A stretch of DNA of 21,195 nucleotides from CAYJAD01 sp964370835 (GCA_964370835.1 CAYJLO010000047.1:1-21195); one strand, 5' to 3'; shown: positions 1-8,000, counted from the first letter of the stretch. Numbers and translations are program-made. The notes: generated by a model from the sequence alone, not told the origin.

Positions 1-52
1 TTGAGCTGTAAATTCTATTGTTACTAACGGTTAAGTGCTTTTTCAGTGTCGA

Positions 53-934
53 CTATTTACCCTTTAAAAAACGTAGCAATGCTTTCTTTTCGTCTGAAAG
101 GGCTTCATATGGTGTAAATACGGCCACATCCAAACAATCATGCGCTATGGAAGCAGGTTTTTGTTTAGCAATCTCACCAATGCATAAAGCCACAAGCTTT
201 TGGGCATTGGCCGCACAAGCATGGAGATTTTCTATGAGCATTTCCACATTCACTTCTTCGTCGGGGCCATGCCAACAATCAAAATCCGTCACCATGGCCA
301 ACGGCGCATAAGCAATTTGCGCCTCCCTGGCGAGCTTTGCCTCGGGCATATTGGTCATGCCGATGACATCCACACCCATGGCGCGATATTGCAATGACTC
401 GGCAAGGCTTGAAAATTGCGGTCCTTCCATGCACACATAGGTGCCGCCTTTGTGTACTTTTTGCTCACTGCCTTCGAGCACTTTTTGAGCGGCGCTATAC
501 ACAAGGGCTCCTAAGTTTTCGCAGGTGGGTCTTGCCATGCTCACATGCCCCACCATGCCCTCACCAAAAAAGGTGGAAACTCTATGCTTGGTATAGTCTA
601 TGTACTGATCAATCACTATCATATCACGCGGCGGCATATGCTCACGCAAAGAGCCCACAGCAGAAGCTGAGATAAGATGGGTAACACCCAGCTTTTTAAA
701 AGCGTAGATATTGGCTCTGTACGGAACTTCTGAGGGTAGAAAACTGTGCTTTCTGCCATGTCTTGCCAAAAAAGCCACTTTTACGCCGGCCATTTTACCC
801 ACCATGAAAGCATCAGAAGGCGCACCGTACGGCGTTTCCACCGTCACCTCTTGTAAGTCTTCTATGCCCTCTATGTTGTACAGGCCGCTACCGCCCACAA
901 TTCCTACTACTATTTCACCAGCATATGTTTCCAT
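53..934 (-). CDS. mtnP: S-methyl-5'-thioadenosine phosphorylase
   Basis: This 293-residue cytosolic enzyme is expected to split 5'-methylthioadenosine with phosphate into adenine and methylthioribose-1-phosphate, feeding methionine salvage. The phosphate-binding GGSGLY is at residues 14-19 and ARHGRKH is at 57-63. EGPQF is at 170-174, followed by MTNMPEA (193-199) and TDFDCW (216-221). The two Asp residues of the last motif are typical of 6-aminopurine (MTAP) specificity rather than guanosine-type PNP. The length is normal for the family. The start is supported by AAAGGAG nine bases before the ATG and by a good upstream promoter. The gene is divergent from the nitroreductase, and no other methionine-salvage gene is visible. 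Only about 50 bases lie downstream before the window edge. Family assignment is firm; substrate preference is inferred from motifs. Confidence 0.95.
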   Translation of the reverse strand: METYAGEIVVGIVGGSGLYNIEGIEDLQEVTVETPYGAPSDAFMVGKMAGVKVAFLARHGRKHSFLPSEVPYRANIYAFKKLGVTHLISASAVGSLREHMPPRDMIVIDQYIDYTKHRVSTFFGEGMVGHVSMARPTCENLGALVYSAAQKVLEGSEQKVHKGGTYVCMEGPQFSSLAESLQYRAMGVDVIGMTNMPEAKLAREAQIAYAPLAMVTDFDCWHGPDEEVNVEMLIENLHACAANAQKLVALCIGEIAKQKPASIAHDCLDVAVFTPYEALSDEKKALLRFLKGK

Positions 935-973
935 GCACTTAGGCTCCTTTTATGATATGAAAAAAGATTATTT

Positions 974-1002
974 TTTATAAAAACAAAATAGTTATCTGGC
1001 AA
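974..1002 (-). promoter_or_regulatory. Sigma-70 promoter of mtnP
   Basis: Read on the minus strand there is a TTGCCA -35 box (997-1002), a 17-base spacer and a TATAAA -10 box (974-979). Each box matches the consensus at five of six positions. Transcription would start near 967 and give a leader of about 33 nt carrying the AAAGGAG ribosome site of mtnP. Confidence 0.6.
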
Positions 1003-1036
1003 GCAGTAATTTTTTACTTTTTGTCTTTTAGAAATC

Positions 1037-1064
1037 TTGCCATCCGTGTAGATGTGTTTATCTT
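1037..1064 (+). promoter_or_regulatory. Possible promoter of the nitroreductase gene
   Basis: TTGCCA (1037-1042) is followed after 16 bases by TATCTT (1059-1064). Transcription would start near 1071 with a leader of about 80 nt. The boxes are only a fair match, so this is a candidate rather than a firm call. Confidence 0.35.
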
Positions 1065-1150
1065 TTCTACTTGGAAGACTTTGCCATGAATACCATTCAC
1101 CCATACAAAGCCCATTCCAAAAACACCATAAGCACTCAAGGAGAAAGCCC

Positions 1151-1711
1151 ATGTCTTGTACCCAAGGTATTGCCTTATTGAAAGATCGTCGTTCCGTTCG
1201 TAGTTACAAAGATGAAATTGTAAGCAAGGAAGTGATGCATGCCATCATGGACGCCACACGCTTTGCCCCCTCTTGGGCCAATTATCAAATTGCTCGCTAC
1301 ACCTTCATTACCAATCCAGAAAAAATCGCTCAGCTCATTACCGATGGAGTCAAGGGCTTTACTTATAATATCAACACCTTAAAAGATGCAAAAAACGTAG
1401 CCATTTTAAGCTTTGTTAAGGGTAAAAGCGGCAAACTTGATCCGGAAAAAAATGAATTCGCCACCTCCAAAGCCGGTGTTTGGGAAGTTTTTGATGCTGG
1501 CATTGCTTGCCAAACATTCTGCTTAGCCGCCCATGCCCACGGCGTAGGCACCTGCATCATGGGCGTCATTGACGATGTGGAGTTGGCCAAAATTGCCAAT
1601 CTACCTGAAGACGAAACCGTGGCCGCCCTTGTGGTGTATGGTTACCCCGAAGGCGATACTGCCGCCACACCGCGTAAAGAAGTTGCTGAGCTTGTAAGAT
1701 TCATTGATTAA
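1151..1711 (+). CDS. Nitroreductase family flavoprotein
   Basis: This 186-residue protein of the FMN-dependent nitroreductase fold is probably a cytosolic NAD(P)H oxidoreductase acting on nitro compounds, quinones or similar acceptors; the physiological substrate cannot be read from sequence. The N-terminal RRSVRSY (13-19) supplies the conserved FMN-phosphate arginines, and APSWANYQ (39-46) is the usual flavin-side segment. The C-terminal half has the expected VGTCIMG and VVYGYP segments. A longer in-frame reading begins at 1052, but the ATG at 1151 has AAGGAGA seven bases upstream and places RRS where the family normally has it. The gene stands alone, divergent from mtnP, and no partner gene suggests a pathway. 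Family certain, function open. Confidence 0.9.
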   Translation: MSCTQGIALLKDRRSVRSYKDEIVSKEVMHAIMDATRFAPSWANYQIARYTFITNPEKIAQLITDGVKGFTYNINTLKDAKNVAILSFVKGKSGKLDPEKNEFATSKAGVWEVFDAGIACQTFCLAAHAHGVGTCIMGVIDDVELAKIANLPEDETVAALVVYGYPEGDTAATPRKEVAELVRFID

Positions 1712-1736
1712 CTTTTAAGTATAGCTTCATGTATTC

Positions 1737-1769
1737 GGGGGAAGGATGCTTTTTGGCTCTTTCCCCCAC
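1737..1769. repeat. C/G-run hairpin, member of a dispersed intergenic repeat
   Basis: A GGGGGAA run at 1737-1743 can pair with TTCCCCC at 1761-1767, leaving a 17-base loop. It lacks a T-tract on either strand, so it is not a standard terminator, although it follows the nitroreductase stop. The 13-mer CTCTTTCCCCCAC at 1757-1769 recurs exactly at 13291-13303, in the large hairpin after prfA, which suggests a repeat family. The rest of the gap up to 1890 is C-rich, with a weak AAACTTT/AAAGTTT pairing near 1798-1820, and holds no gene. Confidence 0.5.
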
Positions 1770-1897
1770 GCACCTACAAACATCTTTGCCCCTCCCAAAC
1801 TTTCATACGAAAAAAGTTTCTTTGAAGCACCCCCCACCTACACCTTCCAGAAGCATTGCTGTACCTTTCGTCCACTACTCTTCTTGAAGCATATTCC

Positions 1898-1935
1898 TTA
1901 ACATGTTAATTTATATATGATTTGCCAATTAACAT
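1898..1935 (+). promoter_or_regulatory. Palindromic operator and -10 region of the monooxygenase gene
   Basis: A perfect 12-bp palindrome, TTAACATGTTAA (1898-1909), is followed by TATGAT (1916-1921), which would serve as a -10 box. The half-site TTAACAT recurs at 1929-1935. No convincing -35 box accompanies it. The layout fits a repressor site over the promoter, but no regulator gene lies beside it. Confidence 0.4.
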
Positions 1936-1950
1936 ACAAAAGGAGATTTT

Positions 1951-2250
1951 ATGGACAAACAAGAATTAAGCATCATTGCCACCGTTAAAGCCAAAGAAGG
2001 CCAAGAAGCTTTTGTGCGCGATGCACTCATAAAACTTTTGGTACCCGTGCGCCAAGAAGAAGGTTGCATTAATTACTTTCTGCACGAAGATTTGGAAAAT
2101 CCGCACTGTTTTGTTTTGTACGAAAATTGGGCCAGTCGTGAGTTATGGCAAAAGCATATGGAAGGCACCAATTTAGAAATATTCACCAAGGCCACCCAGG
2201 ACGCATTGGCCACATGGACCTTACAAGAGCTACAAAAGTACAATGCCTAA
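1951..2250 (+). CDS. Putative quinol monooxygenase, ABM domain (YgiN-like)
   Basis: This 99-residue single-domain protein has the dimeric alpha/beta barrel fold of the antibiotic biosynthesis monooxygenase family (YgiN, LsrG, HmoB relatives). The pattern is typical: a first strand SIIATVKAKEG, then EEGCINYFLHED, then FVLYENWASRELWQKHM with the conserved Tyr-Glu-x-Trp strand, and a C-terminal helix. Such cofactor-free proteins oxidise quinols or process small reactive carbonyl compounds; the substrate here is unknown. The start is set by AAAAGGAG (1937-1944) six bases before the ATG. The gene appears monocistronic, with a palindromic operator candidate just upstream. No T-tract terminator follows on its own strand. 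Confidence 0.85.
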   Translation: MDKQELSIIATVKAKEGQEAFVRDALIKLLVPVRQEEGCINYFLHEDLENPHCFVLYENWASRELWQKHMEGTNLEIFTKATQDALATWTLQELQKYNA

Positions 2251-2334
2251 CAAAAGGATTCAGAGCGTTTGAAAAGAAGGAAAAGCTTCTCCCTTTTCCT
2301 CAAGGAAACACCACGATCAATACTTTCCTTTGTA

Positions 2335-2374
2335 CAATAAAAAAGGTTGCGTATCTAAAAAAGACACGCAACCT
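2335..2374 (-). terminator. Terminator of the PEP-CTERM gene
   Basis: AGGTTGCGT (2344-2352) pairs with ACGCAACCT (2366-2374). On the minus strand the hairpin is followed by a run of six T residues and then ATT (complement of the A-run at 2338-2343). This fits an intrinsic terminator 25 bases after the stop of the leftward PEP-CTERM gene. The plus-strand side has no T-run. Confidence 0.75.
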
Positions 2375-2398
2375 CTAAAAAAAGCGTCTATGAAAGAA

Positions 2399-3241
2399 CT
2401 ACTTATTACGACGACGTTTTACCGCGCCCAAGCCAAGCAAACCCAAGCCCGTTAAAAGCATGGTGGCAGGCTCCGGAGTGGGGGTAGTCTCTTGATTTAT
2501 GGCTGCCAGATAAAAGGCTCTAGCTTCTGCGGACATGGTTTCAATGGCACCAAATGAAAAAGAAGCCATGCTCACTGAACTCGTCACAATGTTATCATAG
2601 GGCTCAGCGGCGCTATCTCGGGCCCAACCTTTATAGGTGGTTCCATCTGCGACAGTATATTCTAATAAGGAACTTTCATTCACCGTCAAATCAAAGCCCA
2701 ATGCAACATAAAGATAATTATCGTAGATGGTAGAGCTTTTCCCCATCATGGAGACTTCATTTTCATTATAGTACACATAGGATGTGCCTGAAACGGCATC
2801 ATAATGCGTGTATAAAGGAACATCAAACTGCACAGATATGGATGCAGCACCATTGGCGGCCTTCATATCATACGTAAAAGAAAGATCCGTGAGCTTTTGA
2901 GCATAAGGACTTACCGTCGTATTTCTTATGGAGGTATCATATCGTATAACTCTATCACTTCCGATGGAGGAAATGCCTTCAGTTATGGTGCTTGATCCAG
3001 ATTTTGATGTGGAAACATTGCTTAAAATAGTATGCGCATGCTTACCAGAGTGATACGTCACACCCTGTACGGAAGCGCCGGTGGCTGGACTAACAGCCGT
3101 AAACTCATACCCATAAGAAACATCATGTATTCCAACATTTGACAATGTATAGTCCCATTCAGTCAAGAGAGCAGCATGGGCATGCACTGCCCCTACGCAT
3201 AATAAAACAGCACATGCGATCATACCAAAAAACTTTTTCAT
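2399..3241 (-). CDS. PEP-CTERM sorting domain protein
   Basis: This secreted protein of 280 residues has an N-terminal signal peptide (about 1-23: MKK, a hydrophobic core, then AHA) and a C-terminal sorting signal. PEP is at 256-258, followed by a hydrophobic Gly/Leu helix and a closing KRRRNK. That tripartite tail is what exosortase (EpsH family) recognises; such proteins usually reach the surface or the exopolysaccharide matrix. The central region is Ser/Thr/Gly/Tyr-rich and beta-like, and I do not recognise a catalytic domain. The ATG at 3241 has GGAGAAGG upstream. A longer in-frame start at 3316 would lie upstream of the predicted sigma-54 start point and is rejected. No exosortase or polysaccharide gene is in this window, so sorting must rely on genes elsewhere. 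A terminator follows. Confidence 0.9.
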   Translation of the reverse strand: MKKFFGMIACAVLLCVGAVHAHAALLTEWDYTLSNVGIHDVSYGYEFTAVSPATGASVQGVTYHSGKHAHTILSNVSTSKSGSSTITEGISSIGSDRVIRYDTSIRNTTVSPYAQKLTDLSFTYDMKAANGAASISVQFDVPLYTHYDAVSGTSYVYYNENEVSMMGKSSTIYDNYLYVALGFDLTVNESSLLEYTVADGTTYKGWARDSAAEPYDNIVTSSVSMASFSFGAIETMSAEARAFYLAAINQETTPTPEPATMLLTGLGLLGLGAVKRRRNK

Positions 3242-3288
3242 ACTACCTTCTCCAAGTTGTTTATATCCAAACACAATCCTCAAATTAA

Positions 3289-3304
3289 TGCAAAAAATAT
3301 ACCA
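3289..3304 (-). promoter_or_regulatory. Sigma-54 (RpoN) promoter of the PEP-CTERM gene
   Basis: Read on the minus strand, the 16-mer TGGTATATTTTTTGCA has the invariant GG (3302-3303) and GC (3290-3291) exactly ten bases apart. The -12 half TTGCA is fully consensus; the -24 half keeps TGG and A but is otherwise weak. Transcription would start near 3279, giving a 38-nt leader before the ATG at 3241. Confidence 0.6.
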
Positions 3305-3352
3305 CCTAGCAAGCATCTGAATATTAAAAATAAAAAAAAGGATATATTCTTC

Positions 3353-3397
3353 AAAGTGTAATATTTTTCGACATTTTGTCGGAATATTTTACACTTT
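3353..3397. promoter_or_regulatory. Large inverted repeat, likely enhancer-binding site
   Basis: Two 21-base arms (3353-3373 and 3377-3397) with a 3-base spacer pair at 18 of 21 positions. The outer blocks are AAAGTGTAA and TTACACTTT; the inner blocks are CGACA and TGTCG. The centre is about 72 bp upstream of the -24 element and about 96 bp upstream of the predicted start, the usual distance for a sigma-54 activator site. From memory, PEP-CTERM genes controlled by PrsK/PrsR and RpoN carry similar TGTAA...CGACA elements, but that link is not proven here. Confidence 0.55.
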
Positions 3398-3407
3398 AGA
3401 ACCACAC

Positions 3408-3440
3408 AAAAAAGCCCTACACTCTCGTGCAGGGCTTTTT
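3408..3440 (-). terminator. Terminator of the efflux operon
   Basis: AAAAAGCCCTACAC (3409-3422) pairs with GTGCAGGGCTTTTT (3427-3440), one A-C mismatch, four-base loop. T-runs occur on both strands, so it may work in both directions. It lies just after the stop of the leftward RND gene and also insulates the PEP-CTERM enhancer region. Confidence 0.85.
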
Positions 3441-3458
3441 CATTTTTTTCAAACAAGT

Positions 3459-6400
3459 CTAGACTGCAGCTTTTTTGGTAATTTTCTCTCTAATCCAATC
3501 CTGCGCATCCTCCAGCACCAAGTAAAAAGAAGGTACCAAGAGTAAGCAAATAAAGGTAGCAAAGAGAATACCAAAACCTAAGGATAAGGCCACAGGTATC
3601 AGGAATTTTGCCTGACGCGAGGTTTCAAAGATAATGGGCATAAGACCAAAGAACGTGGTCAACGTGGTGAGCAAAATAGGTCTTGCTCTTTGTATGGCCG
3701 CTTGCTGAATAGCATCAAAGGCGCTCATACCTTGCAGGCGCGCTTTATTGGCAAAGTCAATAAGCACCAGGGAGTCGTTCACCACCACACCAGAAAGAGC
3801 CACAATACCAAAGAGAGAGATAACACTTAAGCTATAGCCCATGATAAAGTGCCCTGCCACAGCGCCCACAATACCAAAGGGTATGGAGAGCATGATGATA
3901 AGCGGCTGCGTGTAGCTCTTAAAGGGTATAGCTAAGAGCGCATACACACCCAATAAAGCCATCACAAGACCCAACATCATGGCTGTGGTACTATCGGCCA
4001 TATCGCTTTGGCGACCACCAAATTCCCAGCTAAGGCCATCATAGCCAGCTATAAAATCAGGCATGATTTCTTCTCCCACCACGGTCATCATGGCGCCTGT
4101 GGCAGAGGCCGGCGTAATATTGGCCGTCACAGAGGCAGTACGACGTCCATTGGTATGCCTAATGGTAGAATCAGCGCGGCCGTCTTCTATGACCACAATA
4201 TCACGCATGGGCACTTCTTGACCGGAAGGCGTACGCAAAATGAGTTCTTCAAAGGTAGCTTCACGCTGACGATCTTCTTCCGGTAAGCGTACACGTACAG
4301 TGATTTCACTATTACCGCGTTGCTGACGCAAGGCAGTGACACCATCAAAGGCGTAGCGCAATTGACGAGAAACCTCTTGGGCGGTGAAGCCCAATCGCTC
4401 GGCTAGCGGCGTAAGACGCACATCGAATTGGCGCAAGGTACGACTAGTGCCATAATCCACATCACCCACACCATTATAGGTTGCCAAGAGATTACCTAAA
4501 TCTTCTGCAGCCTTTTCCAGTACAGCCGTATCACGGTGAGACAAACGTACTGTTAAGCCACTACCGCTACCGGGGCCGCCACGGTCTGATTGAAAGACTA
4601 AACTTTCCACACCGGCAATGGCACCTGCATTTTGGCGCCATAGATTAGTTACTTCTTGCGTACTCACGGGACGAACGTCCGGATCAACCAAGTGCACAAA
4701 AACCATGATAGAAGTACTGCGCACTTCAGCTTGAATACCGGTGGATAAAGCATCACCGCCATTTTCTTCCACCACTTTACGAGCAGAATTCACTATGGAA
4801 TCTTTAATGCGATGCAGCTCTGTAATGGAAGTACCCGACGGTACCGTAACTTGGGCAAAGGCATAGTCTGATTCCACGCGCGGCATAAGGTCAAAGCCCA
4901 TACGTCCAGAATACACAAAGCCCACGGTGAATAAAAGAATGGCAAGGCCAATGGCCACCGTTTCATAACGACGCTCTAAGACTTTCCCCACGAAGGGGCC
5001 GAATTTAAATTCCACAAAATGCATGAATCTGTCACTAAAACGTGCCTGCCAAGCGGAAAAGGCGCGAAAAGGTGCTGTAAATGCAGAGCCTTTTTTGTCA
5101 GCATAAGACTGCCCTTTCACACGTTTTTTCAAATGGCTTAAGTGAGCCGGCAATACATACACAGATTCTATGAGCGAACAAATAAATACAGCAATAACAA
5201 TGAGAGGCAGAACCATCCACACCTTCCCCATGGTGCCGGGAATAAAAAGCATGGGCATAAAGGAAATCATATTGGTAAGCACCGAGAAGGTTACCGGGCC
5301 GGCCACTTCTCGCGTACCACGTACGGCGGCTTCCAGCGGCTCTACCCCGCGTTCCAGCCAAGCGGCCACGTTTTCCCCCACCACAATGGCATCGTCCACC
5401 ACAATGCCAAGGGTAACAATAAAGGCAAACATGGAAATGACGTTTAGACTTATGCCAAAGGGAGTGAAGAACCAAAAAGCACCCAGCACAGAAACGGGAA
5501 TACCAAGGCTTACCCAAAAAGCTAAGGAAGGACGCAAGAAAATAGACAAACAAATGAACACCAAGAGCACGCCCATGATGGCATTTTCTGTCATAAGCTC
5601 CTTACGTTGATTGTACATTTCCGCCATATTTTTTTGTTCATACAGGCGAATATCCCCAGGCATGATTTCATTATATTTATCAGCAATACGCAAGGTAGCA
5701 GCAGCTACTTCGGTGGGATCTTCATTGCCAAGGCTATATATTTCAATGGAAAGAGCATTTTTACCGTTATACTCACTCCATTTGCGCGTTTCATCAAAGG
5801 TGTCGGTAATGGTGGCAATATCATCCAAAAGTAAACGAGAGCCGTCAGCATTGGTACGTACGGCTATGCTGGCAAAATCCACGGCATAATCACGACGCTC
5901 ATTGAGGCGCAATAAAATATCACCGCTATCAGCATTGAGGCTACCGCCCCCTTGTTGAATGGCGCCGCTACCAATGGCATTGGAAATATCTTCCATGGTT
6001 AAGCCATAACGACGCAAGGTTTCTTGGCTGACTTCCACCCACACTTCATGGTCTTGCACGCCTTCCAATTCTACCTGAGTAATGGCCGGATCATTGATAA
6101 GCTCTTCTTTTACAATGTCCCCCCAATAACGCAAGGCAGAGGTAGAAACATTGCCGGCTAACACCAGCTCAATGGCATCTTTTCGCGAAGAACGTAAGGA
6201 CACCGTAGGACGCTCTGCATCTACAGGAAAGGTTGAAATACGATCCACAGCGGCTTTCACATCTTGCAAAAGCACATTACCATCCACATCATCGGTGCCT
6301 TCAATGGTTACCGAAGCAGAACCAGTAGAAATACTAGCTGTGGTTTCTTCCACGCCATCAAGACCTTGCACGGCCTCTTCAATGGCTTGAGCCACACTTT

Positions 6401-6611
6401 TTTCCATTTCTTCGGGCGTGGCGCCACTTACACTTACAGAAACTGTGACCACCGTCATTTCAAAGTAGGGGAACACTTCGCGGCGCACTTGTGAAGCCAC
6501 AATTATACCGCCAATCATCATAATGACCATGAGCAAATTGGCTGCCACAGGATTGCTTGCCATCCAGCCCACAGGGCCGCGTAAATATCTTTTTTGTGGT
6601 GTTGCGCTCAT
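3459..6611 (-). CDS. RND efflux pump, inner-membrane permease subunit
   Basis: This 1050-residue protein has the full length of the AcrB/HAE1-type proton-driven pump. Hydrophobic TM1 lies at about 24-40, after which comes a porter domain. The TM4 segment GIVVDDAIVVGENV carries the paired aspartates D406 and D407 of the proton relay. The second half repeats the layout, ending in a cluster of TM segments. The TM10 motif reads SGVVVNDSLVLIDF and lacks the Lys found there in AcrB-like drug pumps, so this belongs to the divergent AcrB-related branch whose substrates are poorly known. The ATG is three bases after the stop of the adaptor gene, with its GCGGAG ribosome site inside that gene's end, indicating translational coupling. 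It should form a tripartite complex with the two upstream products. Family certain, substrate unknown. Confidence 0.95.
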   Translation of the reverse strand: MSATPQKRYLRGPVGWMASNPVAANLLMVIMMIGGIIVASQVRREVFPYFEMTVVTVSVSVSGATPEEMEKSVAQAIEEAVQGLDGVEETTASISTGSASVTIEGTDDVDGNVLLQDVKAAVDRISTFPVDAERPTVSLRSSRKDAIELVLAGNVSTSALRYWGDIVKEELINDPAITQVELEGVQDHEVWVEVSQETLRRYGLTMEDISNAIGSGAIQQGGGSLNADSGDILLRLNERRDYAVDFASIAVRTNADGSRLLLDDIATITDTFDETRKWSEYNGKNALSIEIYSLGNEDPTEVAAATLRIADKYNEIMPGDIRLYEQKNMAEMYNQRKELMTENAIMGVLLVFICLSIFLRPSLAFWVSLGIPVSVLGAFWFFTPFGISLNVISMFAFIVTLGIVVDDAIVVGENVAAWLERGVEPLEAAVRGTREVAGPVTFSVLTNMISFMPMLFIPGTMGKVWMVLPLIVIAVFICSLIESVYVLPAHLSHLKKRVKGQSYADKKGSAFTAPFRAFSAWQARFSDRFMHFVEFKFGPFVGKVLERRYETVAIGLAILLFTVGFVYSGRMGFDLMPRVESDYAFAQVTVPSGTSITELHRIKDSIVNSARKVVEENGGDALSTGIQAEVRSTSIMVFVHLVDPDVRPVSTQEVTNLWRQNAGAIAGVESLVFQSDRGGPGSGSGLTVRLSHRDTAVLEKAAEDLGNLLATYNGVGDVDYGTSRTLRQFDVRLTPLAERLGFTAQEVSRQLRYAFDGVTALRQQRGNSEITVRVRLPEEDRQREATFEELILRTPSGQEVPMRDIVVIEDGRADSTIRHTNGRRTASVTANITPASATGAMMTVVGEEIMPDFIAGYDGLSWEFGGRQSDMADSTTAMMLGLVMALLGVYALLAIPFKSYTQPLIIMLSIPFGIVGAVAGHFIMGYSLSVISLFGIVALSGVVVNDSLVLIDFANKARLQGMSAFDAIQQAAIQRARPILLTTLTTFFGLMPIIFETSRQAKFLIPVALSLGFGILFATFICLLLVPSFYLVLEDAQDWIREKITKKAAV

Positions 6612-6614
6612 ACT

Positions 6615-7979
6615 TTACTCCGCAGCGGGCTTGTTTTGACCATTACCACCGCGAGGGCCTTTACGGGCACCTTCTGCGCCAGCACCCTTTTCAGAGCCAG
6701 CACCTTTTTCTGCGCCGGCCTGAGGACCTTTAGCCCCATTAGCACCCCTAGTACCGCTGCCTCCTTTGGCACCCTTAGCACCCTCGGCACCAGATCCTGC
6801 AGCCTTGGAAGCCACTTCACCCTCAAGACGTACAGACATATCTTGAATAGGTGCGCCCAAGGGAGAGATAACAATGCGATCGCCTGTCTCTAAGCCCTTA
6901 TCTACCAAGGCCACCTCTAAATCTTTCCACAAAACATTGACGGTACGTATATCAAGACTGGAACTTCCATCGTCATTTTTCTTGGCCACCCACACCGTAT
7001 CGTTACCGCGCAAGGCCACACGAGGCAGCTCTATAACATTTTGTAAAGTGCCGGCTTGTAATTCTACACGCACATGGTCACCCAACAATAAGGTAGGCTT
7101 ATCACTATGCAAAGCTAGCGGATCTTCTACTTCCACAAGCACACGTCCCATGCGTGTGGTTTCATCTAAGGAAGCAATGCTATGGCGCACACGCCCCTGA
7201 CGAATGCCGCCCACGGTGGTGTACACTTCGGCTTCAGTATTATCAAAAATCCCCATGCCCAGCTTTTGTAACTTATCTAAAGGAATGGCGGCTTCTATAT
7301 AAAAGTCATCGGTGCTCACCAAGGTTGCCACAGTATCCGAAGGAGAAGCTTGGCTACCAAGAGACGTATTACGCGCTGTCACCAAGGCATTATACGGTGC
7401 ATTTACTTGGGTACGAGATAAATCCAGCTCAGCCTGCTTTACTTCCACTTCGGCCGATTGCAAGGTAGCTTTGGCTTGAGCCAATTGCGGAGCGCGCAAA
7501 GCCAAAGAGGTATTGCGCACGCCAGAGGCTGTTTTATTTAACTGTGCCACTTCGGTGCGTGCCACCCTTTGCTGCCCCATTTCCAAATCATAATCGGCTT
7601 GAGCTTTGGCCAAAGCGCTCTTTTTCAAAGCCAAAGCATTTTCATAGTCATGAGCATCTATACGTAAGAGCAAATCGCCTTTTTGCACCAAACCGCCCAC
7701 GTCAAAATTGGAACCAAGCTCTTCCACCTGGCCAGACACGCGCATACGCACCTGGGTTTCTTGGTCAGCTTTCACCGTACCTAAAGCTTCTACTTTAAGT
7801 GCTGCCGTGGAGCGTTTAGCTTCATAAGTTGTCACCAAGGGGCTAGACATGGGGGGCTTTACTCGCTTTGTGTTCGGCTTTGTGGCCACCATAAGATACC
7901 CGGCAGCAGCTCCCAAAAGAAGTACGCCAATAACTACAGTGGCAGTGGAAAATTTCTTTTTTTGTACAGAAATACTCAT
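6615..7979 (-). CDS. RND efflux periplasmic adaptor with Gly-rich C-terminal tail
   Basis: This 454-residue membrane-fusion protein links the RND pump to the outer-membrane channel. A membrane anchor lies at about 11-31, and no lipobox Cys is present. Next come a first biotinyl-lipoyl half (SGQVEELGSNFDVGGLVQKG), a helical hairpin (about 115-190, Ala/Lys/Gln-rich), the second lipoyl half (VNAPYNALVTARN), and beta-barrel and membrane-proximal domains up to about 388. Residues 389-454 are an odd tail made almost only of Gly, Ala, Lys, Glu, Ser, Arg and Pro. In it Gly recurs every third residue at 397, 400, 403, 406, 409, 412, 415 and 418; GAEKGA-like hexamers follow. Such tails are known on some adaptors but this one is long and collagen-like. 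The gene starts 21 bases after the upstream stop, with a weak AGG ribosome site. Confidence 0.92.
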   Translation of the reverse strand: MSISVQKKKFSTATVVIGVLLLGAAAGYLMVATKPNTKRVKPPMSSPLVTTYEAKRSTAALKVEALGTVKADQETQVRMRVSGQVEELGSNFDVGGLVQKGDLLLRIDAHDYENALALKKSALAKAQADYDLEMGQQRVARTEVAQLNKTASGVRNTSLALRAPQLAQAKATLQSAEVEVKQAELDLSRTQVNAPYNALVTARNTSLGSQASPSDTVATLVSTDDFYIEAAIPLDKLQKLGMGIFDNTEAEVYTTVGGIRQGRVRHSIASLDETTRMGRVLVEVEDPLALHSDKPTLLLGDHVRVELQAGTLQNVIELPRVALRGNDTVWVAKKNDDGSSSLDIRTVNVLWKDLEVALVDKGLETGDRIVISPLGAPIQDMSVRLEGEVASKAAGSGAEGAKGAKGGSGTRGANGAKGPQAGAEKGAGSEKGAGAEGARKGPRGGNGQNKPAAE

Positions 7980-8000
7980 ACTAAACCTATGTTACTCTTA

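Noticed and set aside
2276..2302. AGGAAAAG/CTTTTCCT hairpin after the monooxygenase gene as a terminator
   Set aside because: Weak A/T-rich stem and no T-run after it on the plus strand.
3242..3316. N-terminal extension of the PEP-CTERM protein to 3316
   Set aside because: It would place the start codon upstream of the predicted transcript start and before the signal peptide; the ATG at 3241 has a good ribosome site.
5098..5553. 151-codon alternative-frame reading inside the RND pump gene
   Set aside because: Cys/His/Gly-rich out-of-frame translation of conserved transmembrane codons, no ribosome site.
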